From Streptantibioticus cattleyicolor NRRL 8057 = DSM 46488 (GTDB lineage Bacteria; Actinomycetota; Actinomycetes; Streptomycetales; Streptomycetaceae): a DNA stretch of 64,000 bases. The notes beneath the pieces are model-generated. The model searched no databases. It was not told the DNA's origin and saw only the letters and a list, made by a program, of their open reading frames with translations. Of the stretch, positions 16,774 through 26,500 are shown one piece after another; position 1 is the stretch's first letter, and each line of letters begins with the position of its first letter. The stretch lies in assembly GCF_000240165.1 (NCBI RefSeq), contig NC_017585.1, positions 1,054,001-1,118,000 on the forward strand. Direction: 5' to 3'. Made by a program: the position numbers and the translations under genes.

Positions 16774-18015
16774 TCACGGCGCGAGGCGTATCCGCAGGAA
16801 ACGCGGGCGGTAGATGCTCGCGTGGCGGATGACGTCCGACGGATCGAGGCTGTTGACGTTGTAGGAGACGACGAGTTCGGCGCCGCCGCGTTCCAACTCG
16901 GGGTGTTCGTGCGGGTTGTAGACGAATACGTTCCTGTCGTGGTAGCTGCCGGACGGCCCGGCCTCGGGGGCGGTGTAGACGGTGCGGGGGCGGTCGAAGG
17001 GACCGGTGGGGGAGGTGGCCCAGGAGAGTTGGAGGACGGGGCGGAACGGCTGGTCCTGCGGCTGGCTGAGCAGGGCGTAGCGGCCGGCGTGGCGCACCAC
17101 GCTCACCTCGGGCGGGACGTGCAGCGGGGTGCCGCCGGGGCCGTCGAGCGGGGCGGCCCGGGACTCCTCGGGCACCCAGGTGCCGTCCGCTGCCCGGAAG
17201 CGCCAGGGGGCGCGCAGGTCGGAGCCGGTGACCCGGGCCGCGTACAGCAGGTTGCCGCCGCCGTGCGGGGCCGCCCGGGTGCCGTAGACGTAGGTGCGGC
17301 CACCGTCCCGGGCCAGCCAGGCGCCCCAGGCGATGCCCGCCGCCGACGGCAGCGGGGTCACCGACTCGGGCCGGGAGAGGCGGCCGGGGCGGAACCGGGC
17401 GAGCACGTTGGCCCGCCACGCCACGTCCAGCGGACCGCGGCCGGTGGGCGCGTACCGTGCGTAGACCACCGCGACGTCCTGGCCGTCGAAGAGGCCGTCT
17501 CGGGCCCAGTACCACTGGTCGCGCTGGGCGGGGGAGACCAGCGAGGCGGGCCGGCCGGCGCGGTCGTGGCCGGTGACGGTGTGCGCCCCGGAGGCGTCGA
17601 GGCGGACGAAGCTGTTGTGCACCATGGGCGTGGTCCGCCCGGGGCCGGTGACGGGGGCGCGGGAACCGTCCCGTCGCACGGTGCCGAGGAAGGTGTCGGA
17701 GAAGATCCACAGCTCACCGCGGGGCGTGCGCACCGAGTACGTGCTGTCGCCGCCGGTCCAGTGGCCGGCGGCGGGACCGTGGTCGGCGTAGTCGGCGAAG
17801 GCCCGGTCGAGCGCCTGGTCGGGGCGGACCGAGACGATCCGGGGCGGGGCGGGCGGCGGTTGACGGGACTCCGGCGGCGCGCTCGCGCCCGGCAGCGCCA
17901 CGCAGGCCGCGGCGAGCAGCGCGGTGAGCCACCGTGAGGGACCGCGTCGGCGCACGGTGCCGTCGGACCGGTCCGGGCCGGGCCGGCGGCGGGGTGCGAA
18001 GGACGGGAACGGCAC
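16774..18015 (-). CDS. Secreted DUF4185/DUF5005-like protein (glycosidase-type beta propeller)
   Basis: Read from the GTG at 18015 (GAGAGGAGAG just upstream), this 413-residue protein has an Arg-rich start, a hydrophobic segment (WLTALLAAACVALPGASA) and an Ala-x-Ala-like cut, so it is exported. The mature part shows repeated short beta motifs: GGDSTYSVRTPRGELWIFSD, TPMVHNSFVRLD, QWYWARDGLFDGQDVAVVYA, GRTYVYGTRAAPHG and VSVVRHAGRYALLSQ. This pattern belongs to five-bladed propeller proteins annotated DUF4185/DUF5005, related to glycoside-acting enzymes. A longer version from 18123 has no support. Substrate is unknown; polysaccharide or glycan handling outside the cell is likely. Confidence 0.8.
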   Translation of the reverse strand: MPFPSFAPRRRPGPDRSDGTVRRRGPSRWLTALLAAACVALPGASAPPESRQPPPAPPRIVSVRPDQALDRAFADYADHGPAAGHWTGGDSTYSVRTPRGELWIFSDTFLGTVRRDGSRAPVTGPGRTTPMVHNSFVRLDASGAHTVTGHDRAGRPASLVSPAQRDQWYWARDGLFDGQDVAVVYARYAPTGRGPLDVAWRANVLARFRPGRLSRPESVTPLPSAAGIAWGAWLARDGGRTYVYGTRAAPHGGGNLLYAARVTGSDLRAPWRFRAADGTWVPEESRAAPLDGPGGTPLHVPPEVSVVRHAGRYALLSQPQDQPFRPVLQLSWATSPTGPFDRPRTVYTAPEAGPSGSYHDRNVFVYNPHEHPELERGGAELVVSYNVNSLDPSDVIRHASIYRPRFLRIRLAP

Positions 18016-18253
18016 CGCGGCTCTCCTCTCGTGGCGTTCGTCGGGCGGCTCTCCTGGGTGGTGCGGCTGTGCGGTGGCGGGGCGCGGCGGCGGACCCCCG
18101 CTACTGAATCTGTCCGCCGACACCGTGTTTCATCCGGATCACCCTGACGGATCACTCGAAGGACGGGCCGTCGCGCTGGACGGGTTTGAGCGGCCGGCCG
18201 TCAGTAAGGGCAGCGGCCCCAACGGCCGTGAGAAACGCGGCAGATGACGGCGA

Positions 18254-19663
18254 CTACGGCCGGGCCGGCGGGGCGGCCGCCGGGTCGTCCCAGCGTCCGC
18301 CGTTGCGCCAGTAGGCGCGGATCTCCTCCAGCGGACGGCCCTTGGTCTCCGGGGCCAGCCACGCGATGAAGACGAACGCGGCCAGCGCCAGCGCCGCGAA
18401 CCCGGCGAAGGTACGCGCCGGACCGGCGGTGGCCAGCAGCGCGGGGAAGAACTGGGCCACCAGCAGATTGGCCGTCAGGTCGGCCGTGAGCATCACCGAG
18501 GCGCCCAGCGAACGCAGTCGCGCTGGGAACGCCTCACTCGCGTACACCCAGATCAGCGAGCCGAAGCCGAAGTTGAACGCGGCGGTGAAGATCGTGACGG
18601 CAGCGAACCCGGCCCAACTGCCCGCCCCCGCGCCGTAGAGCAGCGCCAGCGCGACCAGCGTGGCCGTCATGGTGCCGATGCCGGTGAGCAGCACGTCTCG
18701 GCGGCCGGCCCGGTCCACCACGAAGAGCGCGGCGACGGTCGCGGCCAGCGAGACCAGTTCCACCAGGGACGGCAGGAAGAAGGTCTGGCCGGTTCCGGTG
18801 AAGCCGAGGGTGCGGAAGATCTCGGGACTGTAGTAGGTGACCGCGTTGACGCCGGTGATCTGGCAGAAGAACCCCATGCCCAGCACGAAGACGGTGGCCC
18901 GCCGGTAGGGGCGGCGCACCAGCCGTTCCAGGGCGCCGCCGCGTCCGGTGCGTTCGGCGGCGAGTTCGCGGGCGATGGCGGCGGTGCCGGCGACCGGGTC
19001 GACGTCCGGATCGGTGGCCGCCAGCACCTCGGCGGCCACGTCGAGGCGTCCGGTGAGGACGTACCAGCGCGGGCTGTCGGGCAGCCGCAGCAGCGGGGGG
19101 ACGACGAGGGCGGCCGGGAGCGCGGAGAGCCCCAGCATCACCCGCCAGTGACCGCCGCCGGCAAGCGCCCAGTCGAGGAAGTAGGTGAGGGTGATGCCGG
19201 CCACGCAGGCCACCTGGTAGGTGGCGACGGCGGCGCCGCGTACCCGGGCCGGGCTCGACTCGGCGATGAACAGCGGCGCGACCACGATGGACACCCCGAT
19301 GGCCACGCCGAGCAGGAAGCGCACCGCGTCCAGCACCACCACGTCGGGGGAGAGCGCGGAGAGCGCCGCGAAGACCGCGTACGCGGCGGCCACCGCGATC
19401 ATGGTCGTCCGCCGCCCCACCGCGTCCGCCAGCCGCCCGGCCACCAGCGCGCCGAGGACGGAACCGAGCACCAGCACGCTGTTGACCAGGCCGGCGGCGG
19501 CCGGACCGAGGTGGAACTCACGGGAGAGGAAGACCAGGGCGCCGGAGACGCTGCCGGTGTCGTACCCGTAGACGACACCGACGACGGCACCGGCGACCGC
19601 GATCGGACGGCCGGCGCGGCGGACGCCACGGTGTGGTGGGCGGGCGGCGATCCGGGTCGGCAT
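18254..19663 (-). CDS. MFS sugar/inositol-type transporter
   Basis: This 469-residue membrane protein has twelve predicted helices and the sugar porter signatures: VYGYDTGSVSGAL in helix 1, GRLADAVGRRTT after helix 2, RFLLGVAIGVSIVVAPLFIAE in helices 4-5, LPDSPRWYVLTGR at the end of the first half, QITGVNAVTYYSPEI in helix 7 and PETKGRPLEEI at the end. It should import a hexose, pentose or polyol with protons. The ATG at 19663 follows GAAGGA. The hydrolase gene ends 157 bp upstream on the same strand, so separate transcription is likely. No catabolic genes are adjacent, so the sugar cannot be told. Confidence 0.92.
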   Translation of the reverse strand: MPTRIAARPPHRGVRRAGRPIAVAGAVVGVVYGYDTGSVSGALVFLSREFHLGPAAAGLVNSVLVLGSVLGALVAGRLADAVGRRTTMIAVAAAYAVFAALSALSPDVVVLDAVRFLLGVAIGVSIVVAPLFIAESSPARVRGAAVATYQVACVAGITLTYFLDWALAGGGHWRVMLGLSALPAALVVPPLLRLPDSPRWYVLTGRLDVAAEVLAATDPDVDPVAGTAAIARELAAERTGRGGALERLVRRPYRRATVFVLGMGFFCQITGVNAVTYYSPEIFRTLGFTGTGQTFFLPSLVELVSLAATVAALFVVDRAGRRDVLLTGIGTMTATLVALALLYGAGAGSWAGFAAVTIFTAAFNFGFGSLIWVYASEAFPARLRSLGASVMLTADLTANLLVAQFFPALLATAGPARTFAGFAALALAAFVFIAWLAPETKGRPLEEIRAYWRNGGRWDDPAAAPPARP

Positions 19664-19820
19664 GCGCGGTCCTTCGTCGGGCCGGTCGGGGCGCGCCGGG
19701 CGGGAGTCGGACGGCGTGCCGACGCTACGGGCTTCCGAGAGGCTTCCCCGGGCGGGCGGGTGGCGACCACCGCCGTTCGGCCGATCAGGGGGAGGCGGCA
19801 CGACCCCCGCCCGCCCGTGG

Positions 19821-20702
19821 TTACCGGCGGGCGGCCAGGAAGGGGAGGATCACGTCGGCCATCTCGTCGGGGACCTCCTCGGCGAGGTCGTGGCCGGCGT
19901 CGAAGACGTGGCCGGTGACGTCGTGGGCCATCAGGCGCATCTGGGACGCGTTGCGCTCGCCGATGAAGGCGGAGCCGCCGAGGGCCAGGACGGGGATGTC
20001 CAGCTTCTTCCGCGCGGCCCGCCGGTTCTGTTCGGCGTCGACGAGCATGGCCCGGTAGATCGAGAGCATCGCGCGGATGCCGCCGGGCATGGAGTAGCAG
20101 CGCACGTATTCGTCGATCGCGTCGGGGGTGGCGCTGTCGGGGAGGCTGCGCTCGTTCTTGATCATGTAGGTGATCAGTTCGCGTTCGTGCCCGCTGATCA
20201 GCATCTCGGGGACGTCGGGCTGGAAGTAGAAGCCCAGGTGCCACAGGTGCATGCCGCCGTGGACGTTCTCGGGGGTGAGGGCGGTGTGGTCCTCGAAGCC
20301 GAATCCGGGGAAGAGGGCCTCGGCGAAGACCAGGGCGGTGACGTGGTCGCGGTGGCGGGCGGCGAGCTGGTAGCCGATGACCGCTCCCCAGTCCTCGCCC
20401 GCGACGGCGTAGGTGTGGTGGCCGAGGTGGTCCATGAGCGCGGCGATGTCGTCGCTCATGGTCGCGGAGTCGTAGCCGTCCGCGGGGCGGGCGGAGTCGC
20501 CGAGGCCGCGCAGGTCGGGGACGACGACGGTGTGGTGGGGGGTCAGCTTCGGCAGGAGGTGGCGCCAGTGGTAGCCGGTCTTGGGCACGCCGTGCAGGAG
20601 GACCACGGCGGGGCCGGATCCAGCGGTGCGGTAGTGCAGGCTCGTTCCGTTGACGGTGGCCCGGCCGGTGCGGACGGGCGTTCCTTCGTGGTCGAACATC
20701 AT
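19821..20702 (-). CDS. Alpha/beta hydrolase of epoxide hydrolase type
   Basis: This 293-residue cytoplasmic enzyme has the alpha/beta hydrolase order: oxyanion motif HGVPKT near residue 38, nucleophile elbow GEDWGA (Asp where esterases have Ser) near residue 102, and a late AGHDLAEE with the catalytic His. An aspartate nucleophile followed by Trp is characteristic of epoxide hydrolases and haloalkane dehalogenases. The lack of the dehalogenase halide pocket pattern makes an epoxide hydrolase or related detoxifying enzyme more likely. It lies 68 bp downstream of the TetR gene on the same strand, with the motif CTGGATCnnGCGTT in the gap, so it is probably the main target of that repressor. ATG at 20699 is an equal alternative start. 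Confidence 0.88.
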   Translation of the reverse strand: MMFDHEGTPVRTGRATVNGTSLHYRTAGSGPAVVLLHGVPKTGYHWRHLLPKLTPHHTVVVPDLRGLGDSARPADGYDSATMSDDIAALMDHLGHHTYAVAGEDWGAVIGYQLAARHRDHVTALVFAEALFPGFGFEDHTALTPENVHGGMHLWHLGFYFQPDVPEMLISGHERELITYMIKNERSLPDSATPDAIDEYVRCYSMPGGIRAMLSIYRAMLVDAEQNRRAARKKLDIPVLALGGSAFIGERNASQMRLMAHDVTGHVFDAGHDLAEEVPDEMADVILPFLAARR

Positions 20703-20734
20703 CGTCGTCAGCCTTCCGGTGATGATCAGTGATA

Positions 20735-20748
20735 CTGGATCGTGCGTT
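20735..20748. promoter_or_regulatory. Putative TetR operator before the hydrolase gene
   Basis: CTGGATCGTGCGTT shares 12 of 14 bases with the site at 21368-21381 upstream of the tetR gene. It lies 33 bp before the hydrolase start, between the two genes. A motif repeated at both targets is what an autoregulating TetR would need; binding is inferred. Confidence 0.45.
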
Positions 20749-20770
20749 ACAGTTTGCGGGCGTGAAAAAG

Positions 20771-21349
20771 TCAGCCGAGGGCGGCCAGGGCGACCTCCAC
20801 GAGGGGTTCCAGGGCGCGGGCCTCCGGGGTGATCTTGGCGGAGACCAGCAGCCCGTTGAGGAACGTGACGAGGAAGGCCGCCAGCGCGTACGGGTCGTGC
20901 CGCGCCGCGATCTCGCCCCGTTCCGCCGCCGCCCGCAGCACCTCGGCGAGCGCGTCCCGGGCGGCGTCCTGCATGTCCCGCACGACGCGCCGGACCGACG
21001 GGTCCTCCGGCAGGCGCTCGCAGACGGCGTTGACCGCCAGGCAGCCCCGGCCGCCGCCCTCCACGGCGATCCGGATCCGTCCGAGCAGCATCGCGCGGAT
21101 CGCGGACCGGGCGTCCGTGCCCTCCTCCAGGGCGCGCAGGCCCGACGCCGCGAGGGTGGTGCGGTAGTGCTCCAACGCGGCCCGGTACAGGCCCTCCTTG
21201 TCGCCGAAGGCCGCGTACAGCGACCCCTGGCCGATCCCCAGGTGGCGGGTGAGGTCACGTACCGACGTGGCCTCGTAGCCGCGCGTCCAGAACAGCTCCA
21301 TCGCGCGGCTCACCGCCGCCTCGGTGTCGAACTCCCGCGTCCTCGCCAT
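20771..21349 (-). CDS. TetR/AcrR-family transcriptional regulator
   Basis: This 192-residue DNA-binding repressor has an N-terminal helix-turn-helix at about residues 10-55 (AVSRAMELFWTRGYEATSVR, then HLGIGQGSLYAAFGDKEGLY), which is textbook TetR, and a helical ligand-binding C-terminus with one Cys (GRGCLAVNAVCERLPED), as in the AcrR/NemR-like group that often senses electrophiles or aromatic compounds. The hydrolase gene follows in the same direction. Shared 14-base motifs before both genes suggest that it represses itself and the hydrolase, and that a hydrolase substrate may be the inducer. Confidence 0.93.
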   Translation of the reverse strand: MARTREFDTEAAVSRAMELFWTRGYEATSVRDLTRHLGIGQGSLYAAFGDKEGLYRAALEHYRTTLAASGLRALEEGTDARSAIRAMLLGRIRIAVEGGGRGCLAVNAVCERLPEDPSVRRVVRDMQDAARDALAEVLRAAAERGEIAARHDPYALAAFLVTFLNGLLVSAKITPEARALEPLVEVALAALG

Positions 21350-21367
21350 GACGTCACCGTAGCTTAT

Positions 21368-21381
21368 CTGGATCTAGCGTT
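21368..21381. promoter_or_regulatory. Putative TetR operator in the tetR / phosphatase divergent region
   Basis: CTGGATCTAGCGTT, the second copy of the motif at 20735, lies 19 bp before the tetR start and 83 bp before the divergent phosphatase gene. It sits in an AT-richer stretch (TAGCTTATCTGG) fit for a promoter. Confidence 0.45.
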
Positions 21382-21463
21382 CAAGAAAGGAGAGGGTCCC
21401 CGCCACCCCGCTCTGGCGCGACCATGGAGACATGACCAGGCGCTCCGTCCCCGGGGGCGGCAG

Positions 21464-23473
21464 ATGAGCGACGCGTTCTGGACCGACGATCCGCGGCGGG
21501 CGCCGGCCGGCCCGTCACCGCCCGGCGCGCTGCTGGACGTGCTCGCGGTCGCCGCGGTGGTGCTGGACGAGGCCGGGCGCATCGTGCTGTGGAGCCCGCA
21601 GGCGGAGGAGCTGTTCGGTTACTCCGCCGAGGAGGCGCTCGGCGAGTACGCCGCCCGGCTGCTCGTCGACGAGCGCCACCTGGAGCTGGTGATCGATCTG
21701 TTCGCGCAGGTCATGGAGGGTGGCGGGCCGTGGGCCGGGGTCTTCCCGGTGCGCCGCCGGGACGGGTCGACGCGGCTCGCCGAGTTCCGCAACATGCGGC
21801 TGGAGGACCGTAACGGCGGCCACTTCGCGCTGGGCCTGGCCACCGACCGCTCCACGCTGCGCCGGGTGGAACGCGATCTCGCGGTGGCCGTCCGGCTGAT
21901 CGCGCAGACCCCGATGGGGGTGGGCGTGCTCGACACCGGGCTGCGCTTCGTCACCGTCAACCCGGCCCTGGAACGGCTCAACGGACTCCCCGCCGAGGCG
22001 CACGTCGGCCGCCACGTCCGTGACGTGCTGCCATTCCTCGACACCGAGGCGATCGAGGACACCATGCGCCAGGTGCTGGCCACCGGCCGCCCGGTGGTCG
22101 ACGAGTCCGTCACCGGCCGCACCCCCGCCGACCCCGGCACCGAACGCGCCTGGCGGGTGTCGTACCACTGCCTGGAGGACCCGGCCGGCAACGTGCTGGG
22201 GCTCGCCGTCGTGGTGGTGGACGTCACCGAGCAGCACCGCTCCGCCGCCCAGGCCGCCCGCGCCCGGCGCCAGCTCGCCCTCGTCGCCGACGCCTCCAAA
22301 CACATCGGCACCACCCTCGACGTGGAGACCACCGCCCGCGAACTCGCCGAGTTCTGCGTGCCCGAACTCGCCGACACCGCCACCGTCGACGTCCTCGACC
22401 AGGTCACCGGGGCCGCCCACCCGGCGGGCGGACGCCCGGACCGTCCGGCGTTCCACCCCGCCGCCACCGTCGGCGCGCCCTCCACCGCCGACGACACCCG
22501 GGCGGCAGCCGGCGCCCCCGACCCGCTGGTCGCCCGCTGCCTGACCACCGGCCGTCCGGTACGCGAGCCGCTGCCGCCGCGGCCCGGCGCCGGCGCCCGG
22601 CTCGTCGTACCGCTCACCGCCCGCGGCCACACCCTCGGCGCCCTCGACCTCGTCCGGTCACGCACCCCGCGCCCCTTCGACCGCGACGACCTCACCCTCG
22701 CCGAGGAACTCGCCTCCCGCGCCGCCGTCTGCCTGGACAACGCCCGCGGCTACCAGGACCAGCGCCACGCCGCCCTCGCCCTCCAGCGCCATCTGCTGCC
22801 GCACCGGCCGCCGCGCCGCACCGGACTGCGCATCGCCGCCCGCTACCGCCCCGCCCGGGCCGCCTGCGACGTGGGCGGCGACTGGTTCGACGTGATCCCC
22901 GCACCGCACGACCGCACCACCCTGGTCATCGGGGACGTGATGGGCAACGGCATCCCCGCCGCCGCCACCATGGGCCAACTGCGCACCGCCATCCGGATGC
23001 TGGCCGCCCTCGGGCTGGACCCGGCCCACGTCCTGCAACACGTCGACGAACACGCCACCGGGCTGGAACACGACATCGCCACCTGCGTACTGGCCGCCTA
23101 CGACCCCCACGAGACCACCTGCCACCTCGCCACCGCCGGCCACCTGCCGCCCGTACTGCTGCGCACCGGCGAACCCGCCCGGCTGCTCGACCTGCCCACC
23201 GGGGCGCCCCTGGGGGTCGGCGGCATCCGCTTCCACACCGTGCCGATCACCCTGCGCCCCGGGGACCGGCTGGTGCTCTACACCGACGGCCTGGTGGAGA
23301 CGCGCGACCAGCCCATCGACGCCCGCCTGCACGCGCTGCTGCGCACCCTGGACGACCCGCCGGCCGGCCCGGAGGACCTGTGCGACCTGCTCCTTCGGAC
23401 CCTGCACGGCGACGACCAGGACGACACCACGGTGCTCGTCGCCCGCGCCACCGCCCCGCACGGCCACCCGTGA
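21464..23473 (+). CDS. PAS-PAS-GAF-SpoIIE (PP2C-type) sensor phosphatase
   Basis: This 669-residue cytoplasmic signalling protein has two PAS domains (about 25-140, with VVLDEAGRIVLWSPQAEELFGYS, and 145-265, with GVLDTGLRFVTVNPALERLNG). A GAF-like domain covers about 270-440, and a C-terminal SpoIIE/RsbU-type Ser/Thr phosphatase covers about 450-669. Phosphatase metal-binding motifs are visible as CDVGGDWFDV, IGDVMGNGIPAA, ATAGHLPPVLL and GDRLVLYTDGLVETR. In Streptomyces such proteins dephosphorylate anti-sigma antagonists in SigB-like networks; the partner here is not encoded nearby. There are no membrane helices, so the sensed signal is internal. The ATG at 21464 starts just before the first PAS; upstream in-frame extension crosses the tetR gene and is not coding. 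Confidence 0.92.
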   Translation: MSDAFWTDDPRRAPAGPSPPGALLDVLAVAAVVLDEAGRIVLWSPQAEELFGYSAEEALGEYAARLLVDERHLELVIDLFAQVMEGGGPWAGVFPVRRRDGSTRLAEFRNMRLEDRNGGHFALGLATDRSTLRRVERDLAVAVRLIAQTPMGVGVLDTGLRFVTVNPALERLNGLPAEAHVGRHVRDVLPFLDTEAIEDTMRQVLATGRPVVDESVTGRTPADPGTERAWRVSYHCLEDPAGNVLGLAVVVVDVTEQHRSAAQAARARRQLALVADASKHIGTTLDVETTARELAEFCVPELADTATVDVLDQVTGAAHPAGGRPDRPAFHPAATVGAPSTADDTRAAAGAPDPLVARCLTTGRPVREPLPPRPGAGARLVVPLTARGHTLGALDLVRSRTPRPFDRDDLTLAEELASRAAVCLDNARGYQDQRHAALALQRHLLPHRPPRRTGLRIAARYRPARAACDVGGDWFDVIPAPHDRTTLVIGDVMGNGIPAAATMGQLRTAIRMLAALGLDPAHVLQHVDEHATGLEHDIATCVLAAYDPHETTCHLATAGHLPPVLLRTGEPARLLDLPTGAPLGVGGIRFHTVPITLRPGDRLVLYTDGLVETRDQPIDARLHALLRTLDDPPAGPEDLCDLLLRTLHGDDQDDTTVLVARATAPHGHP

Positions 23474-23589
23474 CCCCGGCCGCCGCCGCGATGCGTGACG
23501 GGGGCACCGCGCCTACGCTGGGATGCGGTGACGCGCCGCCTCGCGCCGGCGCCCCGCACCGGCCGTTCCAGCGGTGAGGGAAACTCGGC

Positions 23590-26500
23590 ATGGACAACCC
23601 AGCTCCGCCCCGGATGCACCACGTCTTCGAGCGGACCTGCGACCGCACCCCCTCGGCGACGGCGCTGGAGTGCGGCGAGGAACGGTTCAGCTACGCCCGG
23701 CTGGACGCCCGCGCCAACCGTCTCGCCCACTTCCTGCGCGGACTCGGCCTCGGCGAACAGCCCCGGGTCGCCGTGCTGCTGCCGCGCTCCCCCGACCTGT
23801 ACGCCGCGCTCCTGGCCGTCGGCAAGGCCGGGGCCGTGCTCGTCCCGGTCGACCCCGCCTCGCCACCGGACCGGGTCGCCCACCTCGTCGCGGACTGCGG
23901 CGCCGGGACGGTGCTGACCACCTCGGCCCTCGCCCCGCCCCCGGGCACGCTGCCGGCCCCGGTGACCGCCCTGGACGCGCACGCCGACGAGATCGCCGCG
24001 CAGCCGGCCACCCGCCCGCCCCCGCCCCCGTCCGGCGACGACGATCCGCTGGCGTACGTGATGTACACCTCCGGCTCCAGCGGCCGGCCCAAGGGCGTGG
24101 CGATCGCCCAGTCGAGCATCGTCAACTTCCTGGACGTGGTGCCCGGGGTGTACGGGGTGCGCCCCGACGACCGGGTGCACCAGGGCATGACCGTCTCCTT
24201 CGACTTCTCCGTCGAGGAGATCTGGCCCACCTGGGCGGTGGGCGCCACGCTCGTCGCGGGGGAGGACGGAGCGGCCCGGTTCGGCGCCGAGCTCGCCGAC
24301 TCCCTCACCGCGCGCCGGATCACCGTGCTCTACTGCGTACCCACGCTGCTGGCCACGATCCCCCGCGAACTGCCCGCCGTCCGCACCCTCGTGGTGGGCG
24401 GCGAGGCGTGCCCGCCCCGGCTGGTGGAACGGTGGAGCAGACCGGGCCGCCGCATCCTCAACACCTACGGGCCCACCGAGGCCACCGTCACCGCCACCTG
24501 CGCCGAACTGCGCCCCGGCCGCCCGGTGACCATCGGCCGCCCGCTGCCCACCTGCACCGTGGTGCTGCTGGACGAACGGCGCCGTCCGGTGGCCGACGGC
24601 GCGGTCGGCGAGATCTGCGTCGGCGGCCCCGGCGTCGCCCGCGGCTACCTCGGCCGCCCCGACCTCACGGCCGACCGCTTCATCCGCCACCCGGCCGCCC
24701 CCGGCGACGGACGCCTCTACCGCACCGGCGACCTCGGACGGACCACCCCGGACGGCGAGATCGAGTACCTGGGCCGCGCCGACGACGAGGTGAAGATCCG
24801 CGGCTACCGGGTCGACCTGGGCGAGATCGACGGCGTGCTGCGCGAGGACCACGAGGTGGCCGACGCCGTCACCACCGTGCGCCAACCGCCCGACGGGGAC
24901 GGCGGCGACCGGTTGTCCGCCTACGTCCGGCGCGCGCCGGGCGCCACCGCGGCCGACGAGGCGCTGGCGGCCCGGCTCCGCGCCCGGCTGCGGGACCGGC
25001 TGCCGCCGTACATGGTGCCCGCCTCCATCGACGTGCTCGACGCCTTCCCGACCATGCCCAGCGGCAAGGTGGACCGCCGCGCGCTGCCCGAACCCACCCG
25101 CCGCGGACCCTTCGGCACCGGACCCGTGGCCGCCGCCGAAGGCCCGCTGGAGACCCGGATCCGCGACGTGTGGGCCCAGATGCTCGGCGTACCGGGGGAG
25201 TCGCTCCCGGCCGACGCCGACTTCTTCACCGACCTCGGCGGCCACTCGCTGCTCGCCGCCCGTGCCGTCTCCGCGCTGCGCGAGGCGGGCGTCGGCGGCG
25301 GCCCCGCGCTGCGCGACCTGTACGCCCACCCGACGGTCCGCGCGCTCGCCGGCCACCTCGAAGGACGTGCCGGGGTCCCCGTGCGCCACCGGGAGGCGCG
25401 GCAACGCCCCGGCTCCGGGCGGGTCGCCGCCGCCGGAGCCGTCCAGGCCGGTGTCGTCTGGCTGCTGCTCGCGCTGTTGACGTGTCCGGTGGCGTGGGCC
25501 TACGGACGGTCCGGCGGCACGTTGGCGGCCGGGGAGGCGGTGGGGGTGACGGGCGCGGTGTTCGCCGGTTACCTCGGCGTGCGCTGGCTCGTTCCGCCGT
25601 TGCTGGTAAGGGCGTTGACGGCTGGTGTCGGCGCGGGACGGTACCCGTTGTGGGGCGCGGTCTACCTGCGGCTGTGGACGGCGGACCGACTGCTGGGAGT
25701 GGCCCCGCTGCCGGTGCTGAGCGGGTCGCCGATGATGGCGGGGTACCTGCGGCTGCTCGGCGCCCGGATCGGCCCGGGCACGCAGATCGCCTCGGGCGCG
25801 GTGACACTGCCGGCCATGCTGCGGATCGGGGCGGGTGCCTCGGTCGGCTACGGTGCCGTGCTGCGGCCGTGGCGGGTGGCGGACGGCCAGGTCGTCGTCG
25901 CCCCGATCGAGATCGGCGCCGGGGCCTACGTGGGCGCCGGCAGCGTCCTGGAACCCGGGGCACGGGTCGGGCCCGGCGGCGGCCTCGCCGAGCAGTCCGT
26001 CCTCGGACCCGGCGAGAGCGTACCCGCCGGGGCGCGCCGCGCCGGATCGCCACCGGTGCCGGTGGACGCCCTCGCCCCCGCGGTGGAGTCGATGCTGCGC
26101 GAACCGGCCCCGCCGGGATGGCGCCCGGGACCGGCGGCAGCGGCGCTGACCGCCCTGGTGCTGCTGGAGGCCGCCGCCCTGCTGACGATCGTGCCGAGCC
26201 TGGCGCTGTTCTGGTGGGCGGCGCTGACCTTGGGGGCCGGCCGGGCGCTGGTGGCCGCGGTGCCGGCCGGGCCGCTGTTCGTGCTGACCGTCTGCGGCGT
26301 GGTGGCGTCCGGCAGGCGGCTGGTGCTGCCCAGGTCGCCGGTGGGGGTGCACCCGGTGCGCTCGTACCTGGGGGTGCGCAAGTGGGTGTGCGACAAGCTG
26401 CTGGAGATGAGCCTGGCGTACACCAACCCGCTGTACGCGACGCTCTACACGGTGCCGTGGCTGCGGCTGCTCGGGGCCCGGGTCGGCCGCTGGGCCGAGG

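Noticed and set aside
20729..21463. Extended start of the SpoIIE-type phosphatase at 20729
   Set aside because: The extension is antisense to the tetR gene; the first PAS domain starts just after ATG 21464.
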